Below are positions 42,468-51,222 of a stretch of DNA of 64,000 nucleotides, piece by piece. How positions within the stretch are numbered: position 1 is the first letter of the stretch; every line of letters starts with the position of its first letter. The position numbers and the translations under genes are program-made. The notes under the pieces are model-generated. The model searched no databases and had not been told where the DNA came from. It was given only the letters and a program-made list of their open reading frames with translations. Source of the DNA: Breoghania sp. (GTDB taxonomy: Bacteria; Pseudomonadota; Alphaproteobacteria; Rhizobiales; Stappiaceae); the NCBI RefSeq assembly GCF_963674635.1, contig NZ_OY771475.1:3472001-3536000 (forward strand), written 5' to 3'.

Positions 42468-44623
42468 ATGTCGCTCGTCGTAATCGTTGACGATCAACCG
42501 ATCAACCGACCAACCGGCAGATCTTCACCCGAATTGCCGCCTCGATCGAGGCGGGAACCGAGGTGAAGGCTTTTGCCGACCCGCGCCTGGCGCTGGAATG
42601 GCTGGGCGAGAATACGCCCGATTTGCTTATCACCGACTACAACATGCCGCACATGGACGGGGCGGAGTTCATTTCGGCCATGCGTCGGATCTCCGCTCTT
42701 GTCGACGTGCCGGTCATCGTCATCACCGTTTTCGAAGATCGTGCCTACCGGATCGCCGCGCTCGATGCGGGCGCGACCGATTTCCTGCAAAGCCCGGTCG
42801 ATCATCGTGAATTCGTGACGCGGGCACGCAATCTGCTGAAATTGCGTCAACAGCAGCTTCTGTTGGCGGACAGGGCGAACAATCTGGAACGGGAGCTGGA
42901 AGTCAGCGAGCAGGAACTGGCGCGCACCATCCGCGACAGCCGCGATCAGCTGGCCCAGGTCATCGACACTGTGCCCGCGTTGATCAGCGCAACCGATTGC
43001 GACGGCAAGTTTCTCTTCGTGAACGCCTATCACAGCAAGGTCACCGGTCTCGATCCGGAACGCGTGGTCGGCCACGATTCGTCCCATGTGCTGGGCGAAG
43101 AGGCTGCCAGCCGCAACAAGGCGCTGGACCGCATGGTCCTGACCAGCGGCAAGCCGCTCAACTCCTATGAGGAAGAACTCAACGACGCGCAGGGCAAGCG
43201 GCGGGTGTTCCTGACCACCAAGTCGCCGCTCAAGGACCAGAGCAACACGATTACCGGCATCCTGACCTCCTCGCTCGACATCACCGATCGCAAGGCGGCC
43301 GAAAACCATCTCCAGCATATCGCGCGTCATGATGCGCTGACGGGGCTTCCCAACCGCACGTTGATCCGCGATCAGCTGCGCAAGGAAATCGCACGGGCGC
43401 GGCGCGGCGATCGCAAGGTCGGTCTGCAGATGCTCGACATCGACCGCTTCAAGAGCGTCAACGACGCGCTCGGCCATTCGGTCGGCGACCGGCTCCTGAA
43501 GGCGATCGCGCAGCGTTTGCGCGTGACGGTTCGCGAAGGCGACATGGTCGCCCGGCTCGGCGGAGACGAATTCGCCATTCTGATGGGCGACGTGAAAGGG
43601 CCGTCGGAGACCACGCAACTGGCCGAAAAGATCATCGACGTAATCGGCCAGCCCTTGTTCTTTGAGGGGCACGAAATCAACCCGACCGCCTCGATTGGCA
43701 TTTCCATGCATCCCGATGACGGCGGGGATGTGGATTCGCTCATGAAGAGCGCGGATCTCGCGATGTACCGGGCCAAGTCGAATGGCGGCAACGGATACGA
43801 GTTTTCCTCCGCGGGGATGGCCGACCGGGCACGCGATGCGATCGTGCTGGAGGCCGACCTGCGCCGCGCGCTTCAGCGCGAGGAATTCCGGCTTTTCTAC
43901 CAGCCGCAGGTCGATCTGGCGACGGGAGAGATCGTCGGCGCGGAGGCGCTCTTGCGCTGGCAACACCCGACAAAGGGCCTGATCTCGCCCGGTGTGTTCC
44001 TGCCGCTGGCCGAGCAGAACGGACAGATTGTTCCGATCAACGAATGGGTGATGCGCGAAGCCTGTCGGCAGGCGATGGCGTGGACCGATGAGGGACTGCC
44101 GCCGCTTCGTATTGCGGTCAACCTGTCGCCGGTTCAGTTCCGCAAGCAGAACATGCGCGCGCTGGTGATCGAATTGCTGGAGACCAGCGGCCTTCCGGCG
44201 GAGCGGCTCGATCTGGAACTGACGGAAAACATCCTGATGGAAAACTCCGACGTGGTGACCGAGGACCTGCTCTATCTGCAGAAGCTCGGCGTCGGGTTCT
44301 CCATCGACGATTTCGGCACCGGCTATTCCTCGCTCGGCTACATCAAGCGGTTCCCGGTCGCCCGGCTCAAGATCGATCAGGGTTTCATTCGCAATCTTGA
44401 GACCGATCCCAACGACGCGGCAATCATCAAGGCGATTATCGGTCTTGGAAAGAGCCTCAACCTGTCGGTGACGGCAGAGGGCGTGGAGACCGAGGAGCAG
44501 GCCGACTTCCTACGCAAGGAAGGCTGCAACGAGGTCCAGGGCTACTATTTCGGAAGGCCTCAGCCGTCGGAGACGTTCGTCGAGCTGTTCAGGCCCAAAG
44601 CCCGGCTCGTCCATTCCGCCTGA
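42468..44623 (+). pseudogene. REC-PAS-GGDEF-EAL response regulator, frameshifted at an 8-bp repeat
   Basis: Cyclic-di-GMP turnover regulator. Frame 1 starts MSLVVIVDDQP at ATG 42468 and stops at 42566; the rest is in another frame. Removing one 8-bp unit of the repeat at 42492-42515 restores VDDQPTNRQIFTRIAASIE and a continuous 715-residue protein. That protein has REC (Asp8/9, phospho-Asp54), PAS (about 130-255), intact GGDEF (about 362-366) and an intact EAL domain (Glu490-Ala-Leu, DDFGTGYSS). The frame-1 TGA overlaps a GTG in the main frame (42563), so re-initiation could yield a protein lacking the first 29 residues. It is 56 bp before the RpfC-like kinase. It is phase-variable, newly broken or an assembly error. 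Confidence 0.88.
42492..42515 (+). repeat. 8-bp tandem repeat causing the frameshift
   Basis: GATCAACC (42492-42499), GATCAACC (42500-42507), then the variant GACCAACC (42508-42515). Eight is not a multiple of three, so each gain or loss changes the reading frame. The expected in-frame sequence has GATCAACC followed directly by GACCAACC. Confidence 0.9.
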
Positions 44624-44679
44624 GGAGAAACGCGCTTTCACACCGTGTTGTTGGTGGGGGAGCTGAGGATACGAGTAGC

Positions 44680-47271
44680 ATGTCTTCGGATCGCAGAAAA
44701 TTCGACAGGCGCACAGCCGGCGTTGCAATCGTGTGTTGTGCCCGCATGAGGGCCCTGTGGGCGCGATTGCGTTCCAGTGACGATCGCGAACATGAGATGG
44801 CCTATAATCGCGTGGCCATCTCCTCGCTGATCGGGCTCTATCTCGCTGCCACCAAGACGCTCTACGATGTCGATCTGACCGGGCCGGTAATCACCAATAT
44901 TGTCTATGCGGTGGCGTCCTTCGCCCTGCTGGCGCATCTGGTCCATCACCCGAAGCGGCACGAGCCACGCCGGATCGTTGCGATGCTCTGCGATCTGGGG
45001 GGCTTGAGCTACGGTCTCTATGTGGGCGGCGAGGCGACCGCCGCGCTTTATCCGATCTACCTGTGGGTCATTCTCGGCAACGGTTTTCGTTTCGGCGTGC
45101 GCAGCCTGCGCATCGCGATGGCCATCGGAGTGCCGTGTTTCATCGTCGCGCTGGTGAACTCACCATACTGGATGGCGAATACCGGGATCGCGGTCGGCCT
45201 TCTGCTGGGCATCATCGCCCTGCCGCTCTACGCCAGCAAGCTTATCCGGGATCTGTCGCAGGCCAAGAAGGCGGCGGAACAGGCGAGTGAGGCGAAAAGC
45301 CAGTTTCTGGCCGCTGTCAGTCATGAGTTTCGGACGCCGCTTCACGGCATCCTCGGCATGACGGACATGCTTCAGCGCACGCGCCTGGACGATGAACAGA
45401 AAGACATGGCGGCCACGGTTCGCAACTCCGCCAATTCGCTTCTGACCCTCATCAACGAAGTGCTCGATTTCTCGCGAATCGAGGCCGGGCAGATGCCGAG
45501 CACGGCAAATGACTTCGAGCTTTATGACGTGCTCGCCAAGGTGCGTTCCACGGTGGCGGTACAGGCGGAGGCCAAGGGCTTGCGCTTTTCGATCCACATG
45601 AGCGCGCGCACCCCCCAACGCCTGAGCGGCGATGCGCGGCATCTGTCCGACATTCTGATCAATCTGGCCGGAAACGCGGTGAAGTTCACCGATAGCGGTT
45701 CCGTCGATGTCGCCATCTCGGTGCTGAACAGAGAACCGATCTATGCGCATGAGCGCCTGCGGCTCCGATTTGAGGTGACGGATACGGGCATCGGCATCGC
45801 CAAGGAAGCGCAGTCGCGGATCTTCGAGCATTTCAGTCAGGCCGACAACACGATCATCAACCGCTTCGGGGGCACAGGGCTGGGGCTTGCGATCGTTCGG
45901 CGCCTGATCGAGTTGCATGGTGGCGCCATCGGGGTTGAAAGCGCGCCGGATTGCGGCAGCACCTTCTGGTTCGAACTGGAGTTCGGGGCAACCAAGAACG
46001 AAGCCGTCTGGCTGCCGCGGTTGCGGGACGGGCAGGTCATCGCCCTGAGCGAAGATGTCGGGCTGCAGGATCTTCTGAAGGAGCAGCTCAGCGAATTTGG
46101 TGTTGGCGTTTCCCTGACGGACCGGGCGGCCGATCTGGTGGGGTTGATGCGACAGGCGGCGCAGGAGGGGATCCGTCGCTGCATCGTCTTCCTCGACGAG
46201 CGGGACCTGGGCGACGATGCGCGCAGCCTGGCCGAGGCGATGGCGGGGCAAGATCCGATGATTGCGCCCACGCTGGTCCTGATCTCGGACAAAATCGACG
46301 ATATTCCTGCGGATTGGCGGCGCAGCGCATTTGTCACCATTCTTCCGCGAGAGCCGGACCCCGCGCTGGTGCGCCGGGCCTTGCAGATGTCCGTTGTCAC
46401 GGGGGTCAGCCGCAAGTCCGGCGACGAGAACGCGCCGCTGATCTCAAGTCGCCGGCGCGCGGTTCTGGTTGCTGATGACAATCCGACAAACCAGAAGGTC
46501 ATCGCCAAGATCCTGGAAAAGGCCGGTCATGATGTGGAGATCGCCGAGAATGGCGAGGTGGCGCTCGATGCGCTGAGCCGACACAGCTTCGACATCGTGT
46601 TGATGGACCTCAACATGCCGGTGATGAACGGGATCGAGGCGATGAAGCTCTATGCCTTTGCCTCGCTGGGTCGCAGGGCGGTGCCGGTTGTCGGGCTGAC
46701 GGCGGATGCGACGCCGAGCGCGCGGGAGCGCTGTCTGGAGGCGGGAATGGTGGAGTGCATCACCAAGCCGGTCGAACCGGCCGTTCTGCTGAGCAAGATG
46801 GAGCAGATCATTGCCGACGATGTCGGACATGTGGACTCCATTCCCGATACGGAGGGCGAAAATGTCGCGAGACTTTCGGCGCACCCGAAATTCCGCGCAA
46901 GCGGTCGCGCCGTGGTTGACCTGCATACGCTGGAAAACCTCTGGGAGCTTGGCGGGGCCGAATTCGTCGAGGAAGTTGTCGGCGGTTTCGTCAGTGATAC
47001 GGAAGAGACGTTGAACCAGCTGTCCGCCCTTTGCGAGGAGAGCGATCTGGAGGGCTTCCAGAGCCAGGCGCATGCCATGCGCAGCGGGGCGGCCAATATC
47101 GGTGCGCAGGGCATCTACTCGATCTGCTCCCGTCTGGAAGTGATCGACGAGGACGAGTTCATGCGTCACGGCTTTGAACGCCTGCGCGAATTGCAACTGG
47201 AGGTCTCCAGTGTGCGCGAGGTGCTCAACGAACGCCTGCGCGACACGAGCCAGTCCAACCTCGGCGATTGA
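44680..47271 (+). CDS. rpfC: RpfC-like hybrid sensor histidine kinase
   Basis: 863-residue membrane hybrid kinase, the likely DSF sensor. After about 37 polar residues there are roughly five hydrophobic helices (about 40-190), matching the RpfC input domain (LYPIYLWVILGNGFRFG). HisKA carries His215 in AAVSHEFRTPLHG. The ATPase boxes DTGIGIAKEAQSRIFEHF and GGTGLGLAIV follow. A degenerate receiver-like stretch spans about 445-575, then a true REC (Asp599/600, phospho-Asp643 in LMDLNMPVMNG) and a C-terminal Hpt with His798 in QAHAMRSGAANIG. It follows the GGDEF-EAL regulator by 56 bp and converges on rpfF. Confidence 0.9.
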   Translation: MSSDRRKFDRRTAGVAIVCCARMRALWARLRSSDDREHEMAYNRVAISSLIGLYLAATKTLYDVDLTGPVITNIVYAVASFALLAHLVHHPKRHEPRRIVAMLCDLGGLSYGLYVGGEATAALYPIYLWVILGNGFRFGVRSLRIAMAIGVPCFIVALVNSPYWMANTGIAVGLLLGIIALPLYASKLIRDLSQAKKAAEQASEAKSQFLAAVSHEFRTPLHGILGMTDMLQRTRLDDEQKDMAATVRNSANSLLTLINEVLDFSRIEAGQMPSTANDFELYDVLAKVRSTVAVQAEAKGLRFSIHMSARTPQRLSGDARHLSDILINLAGNAVKFTDSGSVDVAISVLNREPIYAHERLRLRFEVTDTGIGIAKEAQSRIFEHFSQADNTIINRFGGTGLGLAIVRRLIELHGGAIGVESAPDCGSTFWFELEFGATKNEAVWLPRLRDGQVIALSEDVGLQDLLKEQLSEFGVGVSLTDRAADLVGLMRQAAQEGIRRCIVFLDERDLGDDARSLAEAMAGQDPMIAPTLVLISDKIDDIPADWRRSAFVTILPREPDPALVRRALQMSVVTGVSRKSGDENAPLISSRRRAVLVADDNPTNQKVIAKILEKAGHDVEIAENGEVALDALSRHSFDIVLMDLNMPVMNGIEAMKLYAFASLGRRAVPVVGLTADATPSARERCLEAGMVECITKPVEPAVLLSKMEQIIADDVGHVDSIPDTEGENVARLSAHPKFRASGRAVVDLHTLENLWELGGAEFVEEVVGGFVSDTEETLNQLSALCEESDLEGFQSQAHAMRSGAANIGAQGIYSICSRLEVIDEDEFMRHGFERLRELQLEVSSVREVLNERLRDTSQSNLGD

Positions 47272-47329
47272 GCGCGCGCTGCGCGCGAGGCCTTCGGTTT
47301 TCAGACCCTTGAGAGATCTGGGCGCCTGT

Positions 47330-48283
47330 TCAGACCGCCTCTGCGGCGTGGGTTTCGACAGCCGACCGACGACGGTCCTGCGCCATGGTGAGGCGCATCA
47401 TCTTGCGCAGGTCCGGTTCGCTGAGGCGCAAGGCGGTGTCCACCCAGATATCCGTGATGTCGCGCAACTCCTCATAGGTGATCGGATTGACACGCCGACG
47501 GGTGCGATAGATTGCGCTGTGGGAATTCTGCCGCTTGGTGTTGCGGCGGATATATTCCTCCGCCGCCAGTCGGCCTTTGCCGTCCTCGGCCAGAATGTCG
47601 ATGAGCCCGAAGTCGAAAAGCTCCTGCGCGGTGTAGAGTTTGCCGCTCATGATCATGCGTTCCGCCTGCACGCTATCCAGCCGACGGGCGAGGAACGAAT
47701 AGGCTCCCATGCCGGGAAACATGTTGAACAGGACTTCCGGAAGGCCGAATTTCGCGCCGCGCTCAGCCACGATGATATCGCAGGACAATGCCGCCTCGAA
47801 GCCGCCTCCCAGTGCGTCGCCCTGAACGAGCGCGATCGTCACGATGGGCAACTCGTAGTTGACGGCATTGTTGTAGACGACGTCGATGCAGGCGCGGGCA
47901 TAGGTGGACAGGTGCTTGCGGTTTCCCTGCCGTATGTGATGGGCGAACAGGGCCAGATCTCCGCCCAGATTGAAAATTCCGGGAATTCGGGACCCGACGA
48001 CGAAATAGCGCATCGGCTCTTCGCCGGAGCGTGCGTGACGGGCAAAGAGCCTGGGAATGGAACCCTGCATGCGGCTCAGGTCGGCCAAAAGTCCGGGCGT
48101 ATAGCTCGGACGCCCGTCCGGACGCATCATGCACCAATAGGTCTTGGTGCGTGGATCGAGCCGGACGTCGATCTCGTCGTAATGCTCAGCCGCGACGTCC
48201 TCTTCCATCGTGCTGCGGGGAAACGCAGCCACGTCCGGAACAGGAACGGCATCTGCGCCGTCAGGACGGTAAGGGGGCGTCAT
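47330..48283 (-). CDS. rpfF: RpfF-like DSF synthase (crotonase family)
   Basis: 317-residue crotonase-fold protein matching the diffusible signal factor synthase RpfF rather than a generic enoyl-CoA hydratase. It has the RpfF-type N-terminal region (HYDEIDVRLDPRTKTYWCMM, GGDLALFAHHIRQGNR). The core GDALGGGFEAALSCDI and GLPEVLFNMFPGMGAYS carries Glu163 and Glu183, spaced as the catalytic Glu141/Glu161 of Xanthomonas RpfF. Those enzymes dehydrate 3-hydroxyacyl-ACP and release a cis-2-unsaturated fatty acid (established knowledge). It is convergent with the RpfC-like kinase; GAGG precedes the ATG. Confidence 0.9.
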   Translation of the reverse strand: MTPPYRPDGADAVPVPDVAAFPRSTMEEDVAAEHYDEIDVRLDPRTKTYWCMMRPDGRPSYTPGLLADLSRMQGSIPRLFARHARSGEEPMRYFVVGSRIPGIFNLGGDLALFAHHIRQGNRKHLSTYARACIDVVYNNAVNYELPIVTIALVQGDALGGGFEAALSCDIIVAERGAKFGLPEVLFNMFPGMGAYSFLARRLDSVQAERMIMSGKLYTAQELFDFGLIDILAEDGKGRLAAEEYIRRNTKRQNSHSAIYRTRRRVNPITYEELRDITDIWVDTALRLSEPDLRKMMRLTMAQDRRRSAVETHAAEAV

Positions 48284-49416
48284 CGGAACCTCACACCCAA
48301 CATGATCCGGCCCGATCCGGGTCGGTACTGAATATAAACGCGCTGCGCCCCACAGGCGGACCGGTCACGTCACCGAATGGATAATCTTGCCGGTTGGCGC
48401 CACACCTCCTGTCCCCATACGCCCTCGGGCGCCGTCGAACAGTCTCCGGCAGTCACGATTTATGGTGCACGAAAGGTTAATAAAAGCAAGTGGGAGTACT
48501 TGTTATGAAATCGCAGTGTCTGGTCAAAACATGTGCATACGACTATCTGACGGAAAACCACCTAGAGTTACGTCGTGACGAATATGTTGCAGAGAAGCCG
48601 TGGGTAGATCAGAGGTACGACTTTGTCAGAAAAACAGTGTAAGATGTTGTTATTATTAAATTTTAAACGCGTGTTTAGTTTTATTCCGGAAATATCCTTA
48701 CCCTCGATCTTGCGCGTTTCCAGTGCGGCAGTCGCAGCGATTGGGGTTGATTGGTCCGGTCAAATTCATCGTCAAGGGCGGGGCTTGTGGCCGTGATGAC
48801 TGATCTTTCCGCGCGTTAACCTTGAATCATTTTTCCCCTCATGATGGTCGGAAGGGAACGCATGCGGGCCTTATGTGGTGAAAGAGGCTGGTGGGGAGGC
48901 GCGGGGGGTGACGTGGCAGTGTCTTCTGGCGCATGCGTATAAGAAAGGCTGCTTTGCATTTCTGGTGTTTATCGCAAGCCCTTGAGGATAGTATCATGTT
49001 GGATGAGCGGTCTCGTTCGCGGACAGCGCGCCGACGGGGCCTGTCTGGCTTGAATCCTCGATATTTCGGGATGGGTTGACGGTGAAGCCTCCTGGCCGAG
49101 GCGCTGAAGGCGGCCGCTTGGCGGGTAATACGTCAAGGGCGCGTCAGGACGGGAGGAGCATTTGCGAACCGTCTCATTCAACCCGCGGTGTCCGGATATC
49201 TTGCTCAGGTTCAAAGCCGGGTGGCGGGTGTGCTACGACAGGAGCCAGGATAGAGGGCGAGTTGTGGTCCTGTCCTGACCGACGTCGCAGAACCGCGCGG
49301 GGCGAGGGACGTTTGGGGCGGGCGGCCCGGTCGATGATCTGATGCGGGATCAGGCCGAGGATCGGGGCAGACCCGCTCAAGGACATTTTGCCAATGATTG
49401 GTAACGGTAGGTGATT
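48284..49416. other. 1.1 kb gene-poor, partly AT-rich region upstream of rpfF
   Basis: This separates rpfF (reverse) from a crotonase gene (forward). The segment 48460-48720 is markedly AT-rich, with short palindromes such as TAAAC-GCGT-GTTTA at 48664-48677. It contains one candidate small ORF (48505-48642). From 49000 to 49400 the sequence is GC-rich without convincing coding frames. The rpfF promoter must lie at its left end. Confidence 0.45.
48505..48642 (+). CDS. Candidate 45-residue small protein
   Basis: ATG 48505 with GGGAG about nine bases upstream, ending TAA at 48642. It encodes a charged, aromatic-containing peptide (MKSQCLVKTCAYDYLTEN at the start, two early Cys, RYDFVRKTV at the end). 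It has no signal peptide and no recognised family. Codon use is atypical for the window, consistent with the AT-rich setting. It may be real or a chance ORF. Confidence 0.35.
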   Translation: MKSQCLVKTCAYDYLTENHLELRRDEYVAEKPWVDQRYDFVRKTV

Positions 49417-50232
49417 ATGCAGGTCGCATCCGAGGCAAACGCGGCTTCCGGGCCGGAACATGCCGATGATCTCGTTGTTTACAGGTGTGAATCCGATTGT
49501 GTGCGTTTGACGCTGAACCGGCCCGAGCGCGCGAACGCTCTGGTGCCGGCGTTGATTATGCGATTCCGGGATGCACTCGCGAAAGCCGCGTCTCAGTCTC
49601 CGCGTGTCTTGATCCTTGATGCGTCCGGCAAGGCCTTTTCGACAGGCACGGACATTTCCGGTCATCTCCAGCATGCCGATGACCCGGACCGGCTGCGCGC
49701 CTATGCCGATCAGCTCGTTGGGCATTTGAACGGCGCAATTCTCGACCTCATGGCCTTCCCGGCGCCGGTTGTGACCGCCGTACGCGGGCCAGTGACCGGC
49801 GGGTCGATCGGCTTTCTTCTTGCCAGCGACATCGTGGTGATGAGCGAGGGGACCTTTGCGCAGCCCTATTGCGCGGAGATGGGCTTTGCGCCCATCGGTG
49901 GATGGACGGCGATCCTGCCCAAGCGAATCGGGGAAGCGCGCGCGCTTGAGATCCAGCTCCTGAACCGGAAAGTGGAAGCGTGGCGGGCCCATGCGCTGGG
50001 ATTGGTGACGGCGGTTCCCGCGCGCGAGGAATTCAATGCGGAGCTTCGCCAGCAGGTGGAGACATTGCGCGCCAAGGAAACTGGCGCGCTGGTCGCTGCG
50101 CGCGCCCTGATCCGGTCTGAGGACAGGCGCCTGGAAATCGCCCGCGGGCTGGAGGCGGAGCGCGTGAAATACGTGGAGCGAATCGCCTTGCCGGAAGTGA
50201 TCGCGCGGATGCGGGCCTTCTCCGCCGGTTGA
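49417..50232 (+). CDS. Enoyl-CoA hydratase/isomerase-family protein
   Basis: 271-residue crotonase-fold protein. The oxyanion-hole regions are visible (RPERANALVPAL, KAFSTGTDISGH, VRGPVTGGSIGFLLASDIVV). The two hydratase glutamates are not in their usual places (GGSIGF and QPYCAEMGF replace GGxxE and xPE), so isomerase, hydrolase or another crotonase reaction is more likely than hydration. GTG 49411 is an alternative start. It is not in an evident operon; the LysR gene converges 45 bp after it. Confidence 0.82.
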   Translation: MQVASEANAASGPEHADDLVVYRCESDCVRLTLNRPERANALVPALIMRFRDALAKAASQSPRVLILDASGKAFSTGTDISGHLQHADDPDRLRAYADQLVGHLNGAILDLMAFPAPVVTAVRGPVTGGSIGFLLASDIVVMSEGTFAQPYCAEMGFAPIGGWTAILPKRIGEARALEIQLLNRKVEAWRAHALGLVTAVPAREEFNAELRQQVETLRAKETGALVAARALIRSEDRRLEIARGLEAERVKYVERIALPEVIARMRAFSAG

Positions 50233-50276
50233 AGATCCCGCGCAGCGTCAGGCGGCAACAGCGCCCCGGACGCCCG

Positions 50277-51185
50277 TCAGTAGGCCCCGCGCAACTGTTC
50301 GCGCTCGAACCACGCCACCAGGAAATCGACAAAGGCGCGCACCTTGCCCGACAGGTGCTTGCGATGGGGGTAGACGACCCAGATTGCGGCATCGTTCGAC
50401 TGATAGTCCTCCAGCATGGAAACCAGTCGTCCGGCTGAGATGTCGTCGCGAACCATGAAATGGGGTGTGCGGGCGAACCCCAGTCCGGCAAGGGCCGCCT
50501 GTCTTGCGGCTTCCGCGCTGTTCACCTCCACCCGACCCTTGATCGTGACGGATGTGCGTTCGCCTTCGGGCGTGCGAAAGGCAAGGTTGGCGCGAAAGCG
50601 ATAATTGGTGTCGATGATACAGGGCAGATCGGCGAGATCGGTCGGCTCCTGGGGCACACCATGGATCGCCAGCAATTGCGGTGAGGCGACGGTCACTTGC
50701 CTGAACGGGGCGAGCTTGCGGGCAATCAGGCTCGAATCGGACAGCTCCGTCAGCCGGATGGCGACGTCGAACCCCTCCTCCACCAGATCGACGAATCGGT
50801 CTTCCAGTTTCAGATCGACGGAAATGTCCGGGTTCTCGGAGAGAAAGGCCATGACGGCGCGCGAAAGATCGTGATCACCGAAGGCGCGTGAGGCGGAGAC
50901 GCGCAACAGGCCGCGAGCGGTCTGGCTGGTGTCCTGCATCGCGTTCTGGAGATCGTCGATGCGCTGGAGAATATCCGAAACCTCACGGTAATAGGCCTGG
51001 CCAGCTTCGGTGGTGGAGATCTTGCGGGTGGTGCGGTTGAGCAGACGAACGCCGAGTTCGTCCTCCAGCTCGCCGACATATTTCGAAACGAGCGCCTTGG
51101 AGCGCCCCATTTCACGGGCAGCAGCGGAAAAACCGCCGGCATCGACCACCTGAATGAAACAACGCATGCGGGTCAGTTGGTCCAT
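50277..51185 (-). CDS. LysR-family transcriptional regulator
   Basis: 302-residue LTTR. The winged helix-turn-helix is at residues 1-62 (MRCFIQVVDAGGFSAAARE, KALVSKYVGELEDELGVRLL, NRTTRKISTTEAG), typical of the DsdC/CrgA-like branch. A periplasmic-binding-fold effector domain follows. It lies 37 bp downstream of the AEC transporter gene on the same strand and may regulate it, or the upstream divergent kinase region. The effector is unknown. Confidence 0.93.
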   Translation of the reverse strand: MDQLTRMRCFIQVVDAGGFSAAAREMGRSKALVSKYVGELEDELGVRLLNRTTRKISTTEAGQAYYREVSDILQRIDDLQNAMQDTSQTARGLLRVSASRAFGDHDLSRAVMAFLSENPDISVDLKLEDRFVDLVEEGFDVAIRLTELSDSSLIARKLAPFRQVTVASPQLLAIHGVPQEPTDLADLPCIIDTNYRFRANLAFRTPEGERTSVTIKGRVEVNSAEAARQAALAGLGFARTPHFMVRDDISAGRLVSMLEDYQSNDAAIWVVYPHRKHLSGKVRAFVDFLVAWFEREQLRGAY

Positions 51186-51222
51186 GGGTGTTGCTGCGCT
51201 CTCCTTGTGTTCCGGCGAATCA

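Noticed and set aside
47330..48283. Reading the rpfF-like gene as ordinary enoyl-CoA hydratase
   Set aside because: The N-terminal RpfF-type region, the FNMFPGMGAYS motif and adjacency to an RpfC-type kinase fit a DSF synthase better.
49076..49342. Forward ORF in the gap before the crotonase
   Set aside because: It is Arg/Gly-rich with no ribosome-binding site or domain and is probably chance.
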